Shown piece after piece: positions 1-11,894 of a stretch of 64,000 bases of DNA. Source of the DNA: Deroplatys truncata (taxonomy: Eukaryota > Arthropoda > Insecta > Mantodea > Mantidae); the NCBI GenBank assembly GCA_030765065.1, contig CM060987.1, positions 71,620,557 to 71,684,556 on the forward strand, written 5' to 3'. A program made the position numbers and the translations under genes. The notes beneath the pieces were generated by a model. It did no database searches and was not told the DNA's origin. It was given only the letters and a program-made list of their open reading frames with translations. The number at the start of each line of letters is the position of its first letter. The first letter of the stretch is position 1.

Positions 1-632
1 TCAGGACAAAAAAAAAAAGAATATCGAATTCCCATTTGAGAAAAGGTGTAAGTATTGGGAAATTTAATGGAATAACAAGCAAATATCTCGAAAATGGTTC
101 ACTCAACAAAAAAATTTATATGACATAAATTGTGTTTTTTAACGCGATCTACATTTTTTGTGTAGTAAAATTTTGTCTATCTCTTATGGTTTACCAGTTA
201 TTTAAAAGTCGTTCACAATGAAGAGTACTTATGGAGACATTCCCAGAAAATTCGAGATATACGTTTTAATTGTTATGAAGGTATCTTAAATATATGATAT
301 TTTAATCAAAATTGTTAGAGCCATTTTTGAGAAAATTATAATTTTCGAAAAATGTTCTATGTAAAGGGTAATCTGGGGTGGTGGGATTTTCTTGAAAACC
401 TTTGTGTCGCATCTCTGGAAGATACAGAACCTAAATACGAAGTTTGGTGCTTATCCGACTGTTTCTAAGTTATGCTGTTCACAGACAGACACACACACGG
501 ACATGTTTCTAAAAATGCTTTTTTTTTTATTCAGGGGGCCTCAAAACATATATTTACGATGAAATCTCGATATCGAATTTTTGGCTGGAATACAATATTT
601 CCCCTACTTACTATACGTAGTAGAGAAACATT
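1..632 (-). repeat. Dispersed repeat A, minus copy, cut by window edge
   Basis: This segment is the reverse complement of the repeat seen nearly whole at 57,851-58,730. It ends at the diagnostic motif CTTACTATACGTAGTAGAG (603-625). It shares the blocks around 'GTTAGAGCCATTTTTGAGAAAA' in shorter form, the TTTACCAGTTAT block and the GGGATTTTCTTGAAAACC block. A short CA/GACA tract lies near 482-505, where other copies carry long microsatellites. No reading frame is conserved between copies, so the small open frame at 531-770 is not taken as a gene. The class of mobile element is unknown. Confidence 0.85.
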
Positions 633-1480
633 TAACAGAATATAGAATTTCGGAATATTTTGGTTTACTATACTTGTTTTAACCTTTCTTATTGCATAAA
701 TGCCTAATGAATTAGCGTTTATCGAAGTCAGCAAAATAATTAACTTTCTAATGCCAAATTGAACATTCATTTATTGATCGCTAGCTCACTGTTCTGTATT
801 GATTAGGTTTTGTGATGCATAAATCAATTAGAGATCCTCGTGTTAGTTCATCGTGTTTACACAACAGAATTGTGGAATATGTGGCATGCTTCGCCTAACG
901 TCTATAAGGGATGTTATTGATGTGCAGAACCATAAATTCATACCTCATTTTATGTTTGGGTCATAGAACGCTTCCTTTACTTAACCCGAATGAAGGATGT
1001 TGCACGCGAGGATCTAGCATTTTTAAAATCTTATCTTTATTTATTTTGAGGTGAAATCTGGGATTATCTGGGAATATTAAACTGTGTCACACTCTTCCCT
1101 TATTGGATATCTAGTTTAAGTTCCGTTGGGATACGTTCCAAGGCAAACCGAGTGTTCAACTTTTCTTGTTGATTTCTTTAGGGAATTTTGAAGAGGGAGT
1201 GCAATATCGTCTTAAGGTTTACGTTGAGGATGGTCCACTGCTAACATTTAACCTTCGAGACCAGACTTTTCTCTGACTTTTCAGGAACAAATTTGGCAGC
1301 AAAACTTCTTGTAAACGAAATAAACGGTATGCGATAATAACTCTGGTAAAATAAGTAAATAAAACTGCTAAAAGTAAATAAAATACTGTGGAATCTCATA
1401 ATTTAGAAGACATTCTATCACACAACGCAAGCGTAAAACGTTCACACGGCTAGATGCGCTTGCAAATGTGAAAAGGACAT
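633..1480. other. Unannotated intergenic DNA
   Basis: AT-rich sequence with no open frame, RNA gene or recognisable repeat that I can support. Confidence 0.5.
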
Positions 1481-1483
1481 ACA

Positions 1484-1640
1484 TAGATTCACCGAGGCCT
1501 TTAGTACCTGTGTTGGACTGGCAGAGGCCAGATTCGAATCTCGGTTGGTCCGTGGGTGTGCATGCATTGTATATACGATTTATTGTTTATTAAATATGGC
1601 TTTTATTTTATAATATACTTTACAATATGTATCAAAGCTG
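1484..1640 (+). repeat. Probable SINE with tRNA-like head
   Basis: A pol III B-box-like motif, GATTCGAATCTC, lies at 1531-1542, about 40 bases after a weak A-box-like stretch. The tail at about 1570-1640 (TTGTTTATTAAATA, then ACTTTACAATA and TATCAAA) recurs at 49,745-49,815, which supports a dispersed element. No target duplication was found. An isolated tRNA-like pseudogene is the alternative. Confidence 0.45.
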
Positions 1641-2646
1641 TAGTACAACTATTGTCACTACTGTGATCGAAGCGAGTCCATTAAGCAGACAGTTTATGGT
1701 GTATTTAGATATTTGTAAAATTGTGCGAATTATTCGCACGGTGTATCGGGTACCAATCATTATCGCTACGGCTCTGCCATAATCTTTTTCCGTTGGTTTA
1801 CCATGTTACGTTTCTCTGATAATTTGCGCTGTAATATAGACGTAGAAGTTTGAGGGGATAACTCAGACGTTACTGTATGGTTATTTCTGTGCAGAAGTTA
1901 AGCTGATCTCTGGAAACAAGTCAAAACGTTGAGTTTGTGGCGTCTAGACAGCGTCTACTTGCGAGAACAGAACCGGCATGCCTTGCGGCTAATAGGGTGC
2001 GATGGTATGGCGCCCGCCCGCCTTTTGTTTTTCGGCCGGCAAACTTGGCTTAACTAAATGCAAGTTCCTCGAAGCCAGAAGACCCTGCCTTTCTCAGTGG
2101 CACTGGCTTTAAACATTCTTGGTTAAGTACATTGTAGCATTGGACTGTGTTGTTATGCCCTCGGGCTTGTTACTTGATGTAATCAGACTATTCAAGTCTA
2201 TCGAACTGTCGAAAACCGCAGATCTGCTTTATTTGCAGTAAATGGCTTAATGTTCAGCTTGTGTTAACTTGGCTGTTCCTTCGTCTTTGAGCTTGTGTAG
2301 GCAGGCTTGTTTGAGTTATATAGGGAACTGTGGAGATAAGAGCAGGCCATAATTCCCGCGTTTGTAATAACATAAAACTAATCCGTTGGTGCCAAAAAAG
2401 GGCACATTTGTAAGGCATCTTTTTTAATTTCTCTGCCACCTACACTTGGCAGTTATTGGGAAATACTGTTTTCCACCCCAAAATAAGATATGGGATTTAA
2501 GCGTAAATACACCTTTTGGGATCCCTGCACCCCTTCCCAAAAAATGTCCGTGTCGTGTATGGACCTGTATTATGTTTTGACAGTATAAGGCACAGCTCAA
2601 TGTCGGTTAAGGGACACTGGGACTGGCTTTTGTAATTTTTTTTTTT
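1641..2646. other. Unannotated intergenic DNA
   Basis: Mixed-composition sequence, with a slightly GC-richer patch near 1980-2040. No supported gene or repeat. Confidence 0.4.
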
Positions 2647-3037
2647 TAATTTTAAAACTGGCGGCGCCGTGGCCGAGTGATTAGACCGCTCGCCTCCCAC
2701 CGAGGCGGACCGGGTTCAATCCCAGGGACATGCATGTGAGATTTGTGGTGGACGAAGCGGCGTCTGGGCGGGTTCTCCGGTTTTCCCCGCCATTCATTCC
2801 ACCAATTGCTCCATCATCACCTTTCCTTTCATCCATTTCACCTACATTTCGCTTCATCTACTTCCTTCATCCCATACCAGGCATCGGGCTGATCACCCAT
2901 CCTGGATGTTCTGTCTGATCCATGAGTGTCTGCTCCTCGACGGGCCTCTGACCCCAGGCACCCGCTTGTAAGTCCTGGGGGGTGTAAGTCCTACATAAGA
3001 GGAGGGTAAACAGACTGAATGAAATAATTTTAAAACT
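2647..3037 (+). mobile_element. SINE (tRNA-derived) with perfect 13-bp target duplication
   Basis: The element body runs from 2660 to 3024 (365 bp). It is flanked by identical direct repeats TAATTTTAAAACT at 2647-2659 and 3025-3037. The head reads like a tRNA: A box TGGCCGAGTGA at 2670-2680 and B box GGGTTCAATCCC at 2712-2723. That spacing is normal for an internal RNA polymerase III promoter. The body after the head is CT-rich, and the 3' end is a short CTGAATGAAA tail. SINEs of this kind are copied by a partner LINE, and the target duplication is the mark of that mechanism. The unmutated duplication suggests a fairly recent insertion. Small open frames inside it are incidental. Confidence 0.9.
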
Positions 3038-3831
3038 ACTCGTATATTGGCACACTTAAAGCGAGTAAATAAAAAAATGGCTGTGCATAAGCTCAAAGCT
3101 TTAGCTCAAATAGTTTCTCATATAATACAATAAAATATTTATAATTAGCGAAAAAATGCACATTTTCTAAAACTGGCTTGCGCATACATGTCAGAGAAGT
3201 TTGAAACTGACATTTTCTAACATCTTAGTACAGTGAAACTAAATGTAAGGCTTTGATTATTGAACTATTATGTTGGTACTTTTAGAGAAATACACTTTTG
3301 TTTTTATGAAGTTGTTGCTGTGAAAATTGACCTTATTTTTTAGTATAAATTCATTTTTTGTATGCCAATGAATAAAACAATCGAAATGGATGCTTTAATC
3401 TTTAGATAGGACATTTTAAATTGGTTGTCAAATTAGCATACAAATCGGAGAAAAACTGGAATGTAAGGAATATACTTAATGCGCAAAGATATAAAACCGA
3501 GAAGAAAGAAACAAAAAAACCAAACAGAAAGGGTCCAGTGGATTTAACCCTAGCAATACCAACCCTTATTACAGAACTTATACTACTAACAGGGGGATAC
3601 TTTACGACCAATACTGGAGAGGAAATGGCAAAATTTTAAAAAGGAATATACTTCCCATGTTTATAAAGGTAATATTTAACAGTGTTTAACATTCTTTACT
3701 TTTGTTCTCCATAATCACATGAAATATTTAGGCTGAAACATAGCATTTGTCCTAATGTGACTTAAATATTTGTATGCACAAAGATTTGTGCTTAAACTAA
3801 CAATTAAATAGTATTAGATTAACATCCAAAT
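3038..3831. other. Unannotated intergenic DNA
   Basis: AT-rich. Open frames at 3402-3639 on both strands mirror each other and have A-rich, low-complexity content, so I treat them as chance. The 3' part of the piggyBac remnant that follows may extend a little into this region. Confidence 0.4.
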
Positions 3832-4163
3832 TTAATCTTTTATGGTCCAGTCACTGAGCGTGTTAGCATCATCACTCTCCTCAGAATTTTCTGCACATTT
3901 TGAGCAAATCACTGTTTTCTTGCTGTGTCTACCACAAGGGCACCTAAAATTGCTACAAATTGTTGCTTTACTAACTTTGTTGCATTTTTCCTTTGTTAGC
4001 CGGCACTCACCAGCATACAAACAGCAACGTTCCTTACCACCTAATCCTCCTCTCAAGAATTCCTTCCATGGCTATGATTACATTCTACTATAGTTCTATG
4101 GCTCGCTCTTTAACAGCTGGTTTTATCAGCTGTAATCTTAGTTTTTGCACGTATAGTCGTCTC
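3832..4163 (-). pseudogene. piggyBac-type transposase, C-terminal remnant
   Basis: The minus strand at 4163-4090 encodes RRLYVQKLRLQLIKPAVKE, which fits the last helix of the catalytic domain of piggyBac transposases, where an R-R-x-F/Y-L-x-x-L-x-x-x-L-I-x-P pattern precedes the tail. After a frame change, 4056-3832 encodes a Cys/His-rich tail (Cys residues in ERCCLYAGEC, ATICSNFRCPCGRHS and VICSKC). This matches the cross-brace zinc-finger end that piggyBac proteins use to bind their inverted repeats. An acidic NSEESDD end follows. The rest of the transposase is missing or unrecognisable upstream (above 4163), and no terminal repeats were identified. The assignment rests on pattern recognition only. 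Confidence 0.6.
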
Positions 4164-4973
4164 TGATTTTACTTCTTAATCCAGTCAGGAAAATTCAAAA
4201 GGAATATTGTATAACCATTTAAAACGGCTATACAATGAGAATAAAGAAAAAGCATAGCGGCCATCTTCTGATAGCCCCGTTTGCAGAATATGCCCTTACT
4301 ATTTGATCGACGGTGTCTACACCGCCTTCAGTTTCATTATAATAGAGGTTGATAACTTTTTCTTCTTAGGATCAGACTCTGAACCGATTGCATCATCATT
4401 ATGCTGAATAGAGAACGTAAGATGTGGAGAAGTGAAATATCTTTGAAGTAACAGGAAAAGGGAAAGTTGAATATGTTCATATGTAATATGTTTGCACTGT
4501 TGTGTGATTACAAAAAACATGTGAAACGTGGACCATGTTGTAGCGGGTTCCCCGTCGTAGGTAGGCGGTTCTTACCTTGCGTCGTTGTTGTCCTTGCCGC
4601 TACTTCGTAGGGGGTCGTCTTACAAGGTTCTCTGGTATTTCCTAACACGTGGGATTCTTTATCGCTGTCTTCCCACTATTGTCTCTTGATCCACTAAAGT
4701 TTGCTCCGACTACTTATTTCTCGATGCCCTATCACCGTTCTTTAGATTCGCGCGAACTTGGGTCACTTGACAAATATTAACTCGTTTGTATGCTTGTGTA
4801 AAATTATCTCAAAAACTATTAGCACATTGACAGATATTCCCATATATCACTTAATGATTACATAATTGCGTGGCACTTTACAAATTTCGGAACTTAGCGT
4901 CCTTTTCTAACTCGGAGTACTACGTGTTCACTTAACGGAGAATTATGACAAACTGTGTTAAATCCACGCTTAC

Positions 4974-5017
<44 letters not shown>

Positions 5018-6657
5018 ACTTGCTACTAGCCTCCGGAGTTTTGTACATGCAACCACGTTTTCCTCTCTTCTCATTAGTTCTAACAATTATTCTTTATCTT
5101 TATTGGCTCTCCGGTAGACAATTCGAAGCTTAAACGGTAAGAAAAGTCCGTTGCCTACCGCGTCTAATTTCTCTTAATACTAGATTCTTCCCCTCGAAAT
5201 ACAAAGAAACGTTCGATTTTTATGGCCCCACGCTCGGAAAAAATACAATGAACGTTTTAAAACGAGGCTGCTCTGTTTCGTGTAAATCTTGCAGATTTTT
5301 CTACGCTTACGCCTTTATTTATTGGACAATATTAATGAAGCTTAAAACATATACACACTTTTTGACGGCCTCTTGATTGATGTAGTTTTTAATCTTATTA
5401 CTTTAAAATTGTAGAAAATTAGCAAATAGCGTGGGAATTAATAATTCATAAACTATAATTATTTAAGAATTCCTTTTTGTGTGGGGTAATCAAGCAGAGA
5501 TATCGCTACAGTGTTAGCTTATTTAGTATACAGATTTTATCATTGGCACTTCCTTCTTATTAGCAACACTGGTGCCGAAACAACTAAACACACTAAAGGG
5601 TAAACTGCAGTTTGGAATTCTACTGTAACGACTTTGGAAACACGTATCTGATTCTGCACGAGATAGGCACGCGCCAGATAAGTGGGAATTTGTTTGCAAG
5701 TAACTGCTTATGTTTTCACTCCTATTTTCTCTTCTCTCTTCCTAATGTACAGGATGTTTCCGTGATGATAGAAACTTTCAGAGAAGATTATGGAGGACAA
5801 AGCATGAATTTGATATAAGGATCTCGTTCGGAAATAACTCCGTCGCAAGTTATATGCGAAAGCTGTTTTGGGATATCTATGAAAGTGAAATTATGCGAAC
5901 TTACTTTTTACTTAGCTGTACTACTTACACAAGCTGTGATACTACAACAGGTGCTCAAATGGCGTCCTTCAGCTCCGATGCAGACATGAGGTCGCACGAA
6001 GTTCCGCCATACTTGGGGCGAGCAACCCTGGAGTTTAAAATATGTTGGCATATCCAGATTCGATTCCCTTTTGTTTTGCTGTTGTTTCTAAATCGTGACG
6101 ATTTACATACATCGATATGTTGCTTGGAATGAAATATTTGCCGCATTTGTCTTATTTTACATGTATATTCTTTGGAGCAACAACGGTTTTCTATTCCATG
6201 GCATTCTCGTTAAAAATCAAGGCCTTGTTCACCAGAATGACTTTTTTTTTTTAACTCCAATGTGTACGAATGAAATGAATTCAAGTACGAATGAAATGAA
6301 GTGAAATTAAATTAGATGTCGTTTTATTACCGAATGTGTGTCGGAACGAATTGGCTTTTCAGTGGTGAAAGAATTATCAAAATCGATTTAGTGGTATTTA
6401 AGATTACCATACCCACCCACAGAAATGTTTTCTTTTTAGAATAAGAATATGTTGCATTTGAGCCTCACAATTTTTCCTGCAGTAAGTTCTTGTCCCTCTC
6501 TGAAGACTTCTCAGAACTACAAACTATACAACATTCCATCAGAATGAAGAGGATTGCACAAGCCATTTGCACAGTTAATTTGTCACACTAGTAACTCAAA
6601 TAATTAAATAGCCATTTTTGAGAAAATGAAAAATAACGAAAATTTCCAGAGACGGGG
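4164..6657. other. Unannotated intergenic DNA
   Basis: No supported gene. It contains the TA microsatellite listed separately and a GC-richer patch at 4535-4625 with complementary GTAGCGGG/CCGCTAC ends. Several short open frames (5612-5818, 5854-6132, 6095-6304) lack recognisable content or codon structure. Confidence 0.4.
4976..5015. repeat. (TA)n microsatellite
   Basis: About 20 uninterrupted TA units. The flanks are ordinary AT-rich DNA. Confidence 0.98.
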
Positions 6658-7917
6658 TACTAGGGCAGTCCCAGAAGTATCCAACCTGAGGTATATATAG
6701 CGGTTGTTGTTTCAAACAAATAACTATGATAGAAAGTACCACCCTTATAAGCTTAAGTTTTAAATTTGATGATGCTACGTTGTTTAGTAATTGTTTGGCA
6801 ACCATTAATAGTGAACTCTCTCAGCGAGTTTGTAAACATGGATAAAACTAGACATCGGTATGTGGTACAATACTTTCAGTTGAAAGATCTTAGTCCAACT
6901 AATATTAAAGCAGAGCGAGATTCTACTCTGGGGGAGTCTTTTCCTTCGTTTACAACAGTAGGATATTGGGTGGCAGAGTTTAAGCGAGTCCGTACGAGCT
7001 GCCAAGACGAACATCGCAGTGGTCGACCAAATGAGGTGACAGACCAGAAATTGTGAAGAAAATCTACAAAATGGTATTGGATGACCCTCGACTGAAAGTG
7101 CGCGAGCTAGCAAACACCGTGGGCATTTCAAAAAGTGCTGTACATCGCACACTAACTGAAAATTTAAACATGGGAAAGCTGTGCGCAAGATGGGTGCCGC
7201 ATTTACTCACAATGGAACAAAAATGGCGTCGTGAGGATGTTTCAGTCCAGTGTTTGGAGATGTTTCGCAGAATAAAGCCAAGTTTCGATTCATAACCATG
7301 GATGAAACATGGATCCACCACTTCACATCTGAGATGAAGGAACAGTCAAAACAGTGGATTGAAAGGGAAGAAACGGCTCCAAAGAAGGCGAAGACAGTTC
7401 CATCTGCAGGCAAGGTCATGGCGTCAATCTTTTGTGATGCCCTTGGGATAATTTTCATTGATTATCTTCAACAAGGAAAAGCAATCAATGGCGAGCATTA
7501 TGCGAACTTATTACAGCGTTTGAATGATGAAATCAAGCAATAACGGCTGCATTTAGTGAAAAAGAAAGTTTTGTTTCATCAGTTCACACATCCATTGTCG
7601 CCAGGCTAAAACAATGAGTTAAAGTTCTAATTGCTTTATCATGCACCCTTTTCGGCAGACTTAGCCCCCTCTGAATTTTGTGCTTCCAAAATTGAAGAAA
7701 TGGCTTTTGATAAAAGATTTGCCAACAATGAAGAGTGGAGTTTGCAGTTGATGGCTATCTTGCAGAACTCGACAGTTTTCACAATAAACAGGGTATCGCA
7801 GCTAGGGAAAGTGTATCGAGGTTAAAGGAGACTATGCAGAGAAATTGGATGTTTTTTTTCCCCCCGAAATTTTGTTTTTTCTTTGCTAGGTCGGGTACTT
7901 CTGGGACAGCCCTCATG
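6658..7917 (+). mobile_element. mariner element, whole length, defective
   Basis: Inverted repeats lie at both ends. The left end reads AGGGCAGTCCCAGAAGTAT from about 6662. The right end, reverse-complemented from 7913, reads AGGGCTGTCCCAGAAGTAC. The body is 6660-7915, about 1.26 kb, the usual size for mariner. The left flank is TA (6658-6659) and the right is TG (7916-7917), so the TA target duplication has probably decayed on one side. The transposase between is broken in several places. No other gene is carried. Confidence 0.92.
6838..7840 (+). pseudogene. mariner transposase, broken, D34D type
   Basis: The start is the ATG at 6838 (MDKTRHRYVVQYFQLKD). Similarity then continues in different frames at 6838-7056, about 7050-7295, 7262-7543 and 7631-7825, so at least three frameshifts are present. 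Visible landmarks are the second helix-turn-helix (VGISKSAVHRTLTENL), the linker WVPHLLTMEQK and the first catalytic Asp in TMDETWIHHF. The second site reads FHQFTHPLS where the family has HQDNAP, and the third reads DLAPSEF where the family has DLAPSDY. Two of the three catalytic Asp are therefore lost as well. The product would have cut and pasted the element at TA sites. It is certainly inactive. Confidence 0.92.
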
Positions 7918-8340
7918 TTTCGGAGTGCATTGAATCTCCGAGAGTTTTCTCCCGGCATGTTTAAAGTGTCTTGACATTTATCCGGCTTTTCGTTTTTGAG
8001 TTAGTGTATACATGTGTTTATTAAAATGCTTATTTTTATTTTCATTGACATCGCGGTATCAAATTACAATATTACCTTAGCTACTTTGCGGTAGAGAAGG
8101 TAGTAGTTGGTTTAGTCTAATTATTCTCTTTCTAGAATAAGCGAAAATACTTTTGAACCTATGGTAATTAATCCCGGTTGTGGCACTGAATTGTTCAGTC
8201 ACCTGTTCCAACCAATCCTACACATGGCCTGTGTGGAAGAACAATTGATTAACATTATAATTCGTTAAACAATAGAGCTTGGAACTTACGGCATTGTGGT
8301 CTACCGGAAAAAATGCGAGTCGGCTGTGAATTTAATATCG
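7918..8340. other. Unannotated intergenic DNA
   Basis: AT-rich, with no supported feature. Confidence 0.4.
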
Positions 8341-8344
8341 TGCC

Positions 8345-8430
8345 GGCATGTGGCCATGATATCGCAGTTGGTTAGAATAACCGACTGAAACCGGAATATC
8401 CGTGGTTCAAATCCCGGATATGGAATTTAT
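8345..8430 (+). repeat. tRNA-like SINE head or tRNA pseudogene
   Basis: A-box-like ATCGCAGTTGGTTAGA starts near 8361, and the B box GTGGTTCAAATCCCGG lies at 8402-8417. The spacing fits a pol III promoter. Most of a cloverleaf cannot be drawn cleanly and the following sequence is AT-rich, so a SINE head or dead tRNA is likelier than a working tRNA gene. Confidence 0.5.
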
Positions 8431-9466
8431 TTTTTTAGTTATCTGATTCTACCTTTCCATATTTGGAATTGTAAGTTGTGGAAAGGTTTTCTGTTTTTAA
8501 GTTAGTTGGTTTGTTTTTTTGTATTTTCGGGGTTAAAGTTAGGACATAATCATGGAATTACCGTACATAACTATTTTATTATGCATTTTTTGCAGTGCAT
8601 GAGACATAAGGAAATTTGTTTTCAGTAAATGCAGAAACTCTCATATTTCATAAGTTTGCACTTCTTAGTCGACTTCATAAGAGCTTGAAAGTACAGTAGA
8701 TTGTGTGACACATTGAAAGAAAGCGAATGTTGTGAATGCTGCATCTGGCATTTTACATGTAGCGCATATTTTCCACGTCCGGATGTGTGCCCTAGGGTGC
8801 ATACATATCGTGCGTGGCCCGTGGCTTAGGAATTTGTAACATTTGTGCAAATTGCATTTATTATAATACAGGTAAAATAATACTTATGTAGAATATTTGT
8901 ATATATAATCCATTATAGATATGTTACTCTTTAATTTTAACTTGAAATGATGTATTAAAAATTGCTGTACACTGGCTTTATAATTTATGTATCGAACCCA
9001 GAGCGAAAGTAAATAAAGGTTTCCAAATTTTAATAAACCTCCTGCTGATTATTCATTTCATTCAGTAAGGTTATCTGTATCTGCATGGTTTTAAGTATTA
9101 AGTCAAGGATCAGTGAAATGATACTCTGAGAGGATTTGTAATATTTTGCTTTTTTTTTAGTTTTTACACCCTTTGTAGAGGACTGTCAACATCATAACTC
9201 CAAAAGAAAACCTAGGGTAAATGCTGAACTTCATACCTGGACCAGACAATGTTAAGGGAATGTACCACTAAAATTATGTCAAAATCTCATGAAAGTGAAC
9301 TCTGGATTCGCTCTTAAAGGAATATTCAGAAGTTACAATTTCAAATTTTATTTTCAATTTTTAGATTGTGAAATTTTACCCTATACGCAACAAAGTAACA
9401 ACTGCAACGAAAATTCTTTCTGTTTAAAGTAAAGGTATTAAAATATTTCTTGTTTTTTAAAAATTG
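8431..9466. other. Unannotated intergenic DNA
   Basis: AT-rich sequence, with nothing that supports a gene. Confidence 0.4.
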
Positions 9467-9530
9467 CAGGATTTTACCACAGATACAGCTTTGAAGCTCC
9501 CTGAATACATTTTTAGAAATTGGTCCGTCC

Positions 9531-9582
<52 letters not shown>

Positions 9583-9752
9583 TCAAAAGCGGAAGGTCGG
9601 TTAAAGAACAAACTTGGTGCTGCATTTTCCAAAGATCAGACACACAGTTTTTCAGGAATCTCGCGCCCCCCCAAACTACCATTTACATAAAGCGTTTTGT
9701 CATTACTTTTTATTTTCTCAAAAATGTCTAACGATTTTGATTAAAACACCAT
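9467..9752 (+). repeat. Dispersed repeat A, partial plus copy with (GA)n
   Basis: It matches the plus-strand order of the 57,851 copy: a decayed TTTCACCGGA block, CCCTGAAT, CATTTTTAGAAA, a microsatellite, then GTCGGTTAAAGAACAAACTTGG, shortened and diverged, and finally CTCAAAAATGTCTAACGATT. The microsatellite here is GA (9532-9580), not TG. The 5' portion of the repeat is missing or unrecognisable. Confidence 0.7.
9532..9580. repeat. (GA)n microsatellite inside repeat A
   Basis: About 24 GA units, at the position where other repeat A copies carry TG/TCTG tracts. Open frames across it on both strands are low-complexity artefacts. Confidence 0.97.
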
Positions 9753-10020
9753 CTGCAAGATGTATGCCCCACTCCTGCGTACAGCCCTGTCCTAAAATCT
9801 TGCGGCTCCAGAAAATAAGGTTTCAGCAAGGGAGGAGAGAAGAGATGACATGTCAGTTAATAAGAAACTGCATCGAGGTCATAGATTGCTTTCATGAAAT
9901 GTGAAAAACGAATTTCTTTTGACTAAGACATCCTTTAGAGCAGCTGTCGACACAACATTCTATGTGTCTTAATACGAAGTATTATATACCTATATTACAA
10001 GTTAATGCCTTTGGCGTATA
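9753..10020. other. Unannotated intergenic DNA
   Basis: No supported feature. Confidence 0.4.
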
Positions 10021-10022
10021 AC

Positions 10023-10023
<1 letters not shown>

Positions 10024-10078
<55 letters not shown>
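10024..10078. repeat. (ATT)n microsatellite
   Basis: About 18 ATT units without interruption. Confidence 0.98.
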
Positions 10079-10084
10079 TAGTGA

Positions 10085-10235
10085 ACTATCCTCTGTAGGA
10101 CCCTCAAGAACTTAAAAGCTAATGCCTTGGGTTCAAGCCTGTCGAGGAGCACGCTACTCTGTATCATGGCATATACAGGATGGAAGATCACTCCAATCAC
10201 CTGGTATGGCGGTAAAAATTAAATTAAATTGAGTT
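10085..10235 (+). repeat. Possible SINE, tRNA-like head
   Basis: A B-box-like motif GGGTTCAAGCC lies at about 10,129-10,139, and a short A-rich 3' part (AAAATTAAATTAAATTGAG) ends near 10,233. The A box is weak. Only these two marks support the call. Confidence 0.35.
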
Positions 10236-11540
10236 TTATTTATGGACGGGCTTTAACTGTTGTGGTCCTTAGCGAGAGGGAAGGGGAGGGAGGGAAAGAG
10301 AGAGGGGGGTTTGTTTTGGGAAGTAAATGCGCTAAGTGCATCTTTGCAAAACGAAGTAGTATGAAAATACAAAAGGAAGTAATTTTTGTTCCAAGTTTCT
10401 CCAAAACAGTAAACAAATGTGCGTAGCATACCATATTTTCGATGATGGTGAATAATAGGAGTGCTTAAACGAAAATAAAATTAATCATGTATGCTATTTA
10501 AAAGCAGTATCAAGGTACGCGCTAGGCTCTGCGAACTGGTGATCCATTAATCGCGCTTGGTAATGTTGATCAAGGCAGTCAGCAATTGAAACTGACATGG
10601 CTGCTTGCGCCGAAAGAGTTGCATTTAAATGCTGCACGAATTAAATCGTGAGTAAATGTTAACAAATAAAGGGAAGGAAAGACGCCAAGGTTTAGATGCC
10701 AAAAGCCAACTATCAAATATAATTATATTGCATGACTGCAACAATAAACATACTTCTAAATAGTTGGAGGATTAAATGCATTTTGTTGCGATAAAATTGC
10801 AAAACGCACCGAGTGCATGAACTTAAAACTTCCCATGCAGAGTAGTATGAGTGGGTAGTAGATGAGAAAACAATATATTCGGGGGGACGTGAACTTTTAC
10901 CTGCTCTTGTTTAGGTAGGCAAAATGAGCTTAAATCCTTTCAAGTAATTCAGTGCTGAGAATTAAAATTGGTGTAGAGAAGCTGCGTGTGAATTGTTTCT
11001 ATTGCTTTATATTAACGCTTTTAATCTGAAGCATAAATTTATTAATCAAGTGGGAAATAGAACATTTAGAAGAACTGTGCGTCCAAAATTAGTGCGGATG
11101 TGCACATTACCTAGGTAGATGGACGGAATGGTAGCGGCCATGCTGAAGGGAGCATGTTTAGTATATGTGATGCACCATTAGTGGAATATCTTGGGCTGTT
11201 AAATGCACATTTTGTGATCATTCATTTGACCCGTTATACTCGGCGTATGAATTTATGATAATTTCCCAGACGGATGGAGCTCATATGGCTTGCGCTGTTT
11301 CCTAAAGCTATGTACGTTGAACTATTTCGGTCATAATTAGTAACAACAAGCAATGTGCAGCTGTCCCAAGATTTGGTGGATCTGATGCGTTATTATTGTC
11401 GTCTGTAGTCGCAGTTGCACTACATCGATACGTATCCAGGGTTATAAAACCCAACTATTTTCGCAAAAGTGTAGTTTTGCGGATCGTATTACAACAGGCA
11501 ATGAATGGATAACACATCAAAACATTAGTTCAAAGCCTTA
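10236..11540. other. Unannotated intergenic DNA
   Basis: A purine-rich GGGA/GAGA patch lies at 10,270-10,315. The open frames across it on both strands follow from that composition. Otherwise there is no supported feature. Confidence 0.4.
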
Positions 11541-11544
11541 TCAA

Positions 11545-11700
11545 TACCTGCTTGTTCGGCGTTCTAACTTCTCAACCCAGAGGTCTTGGATTCGATTCCC
11601 AGCTAGGGCGAGGGAGTTTTTCTGTACGGAATCTCCGCAGAGTCCGGATATGACAAATGAAAACAACGTTAAAACGTAACAGTTCTACTAATAACACATA
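11545..11700 (+). repeat. Possible SINE, tRNA-like head
   Basis: The B box GGATTCGATTCCC lies at 11,588-11,600, preceded by an A-box-like GTTCGGCGTTCTAAC. The sequence after it (GAGTTTTTCTGTACGG, then AGAGTCCGGATATGAC) loosely resembles the part after the head at 21,120-21,170. The two may be one SINE family. Confidence 0.5.
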
Positions 11701-11789
11701 AATTTTGTCTCATGTATAAGCCCCAGATATGATCATTGAAGTTAAAGGGGCCATACCAAAAACTCTGATGTATTACATTCACACGACTG

Positions 11790-11893
11790 TTTTTCCCATT
11801 ATTGTTTAGTTTTACAACTTCTCAAGCTACCAGCTTGGTGTTAATCGAGAGCATTTGCATATTTAGTTTAACTACACATTTCGTTACAGGTGC
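11790..11893 (-). repeat. Dispersed repeat A (subfamily 2), 3'-end fragment, minus
   Basis: It shares ATTGTTTA...ACTTCT, AGCATTTGCAT and ACATTTCGTTACAGGT with 12,137-12,251, which is the 3' end of a minus copy. The fragment stops where the SINE tail at 11,895 begins. Confidence 0.6.
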
Positions 11894-11894
11894 A

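Noticed and set aside
8345-8430. Functional tRNA gene
   Set aside because: The promoter boxes fit, but acceptor and anticodon stems do not pair cleanly by eye, so I kept it as a SINE head or pseudogene.
9341-9731. Open frames with RERERE/SLSLSL repeats on both strands
   Set aside because: They are translations of the GA microsatellite inside repeat A, not a gene.
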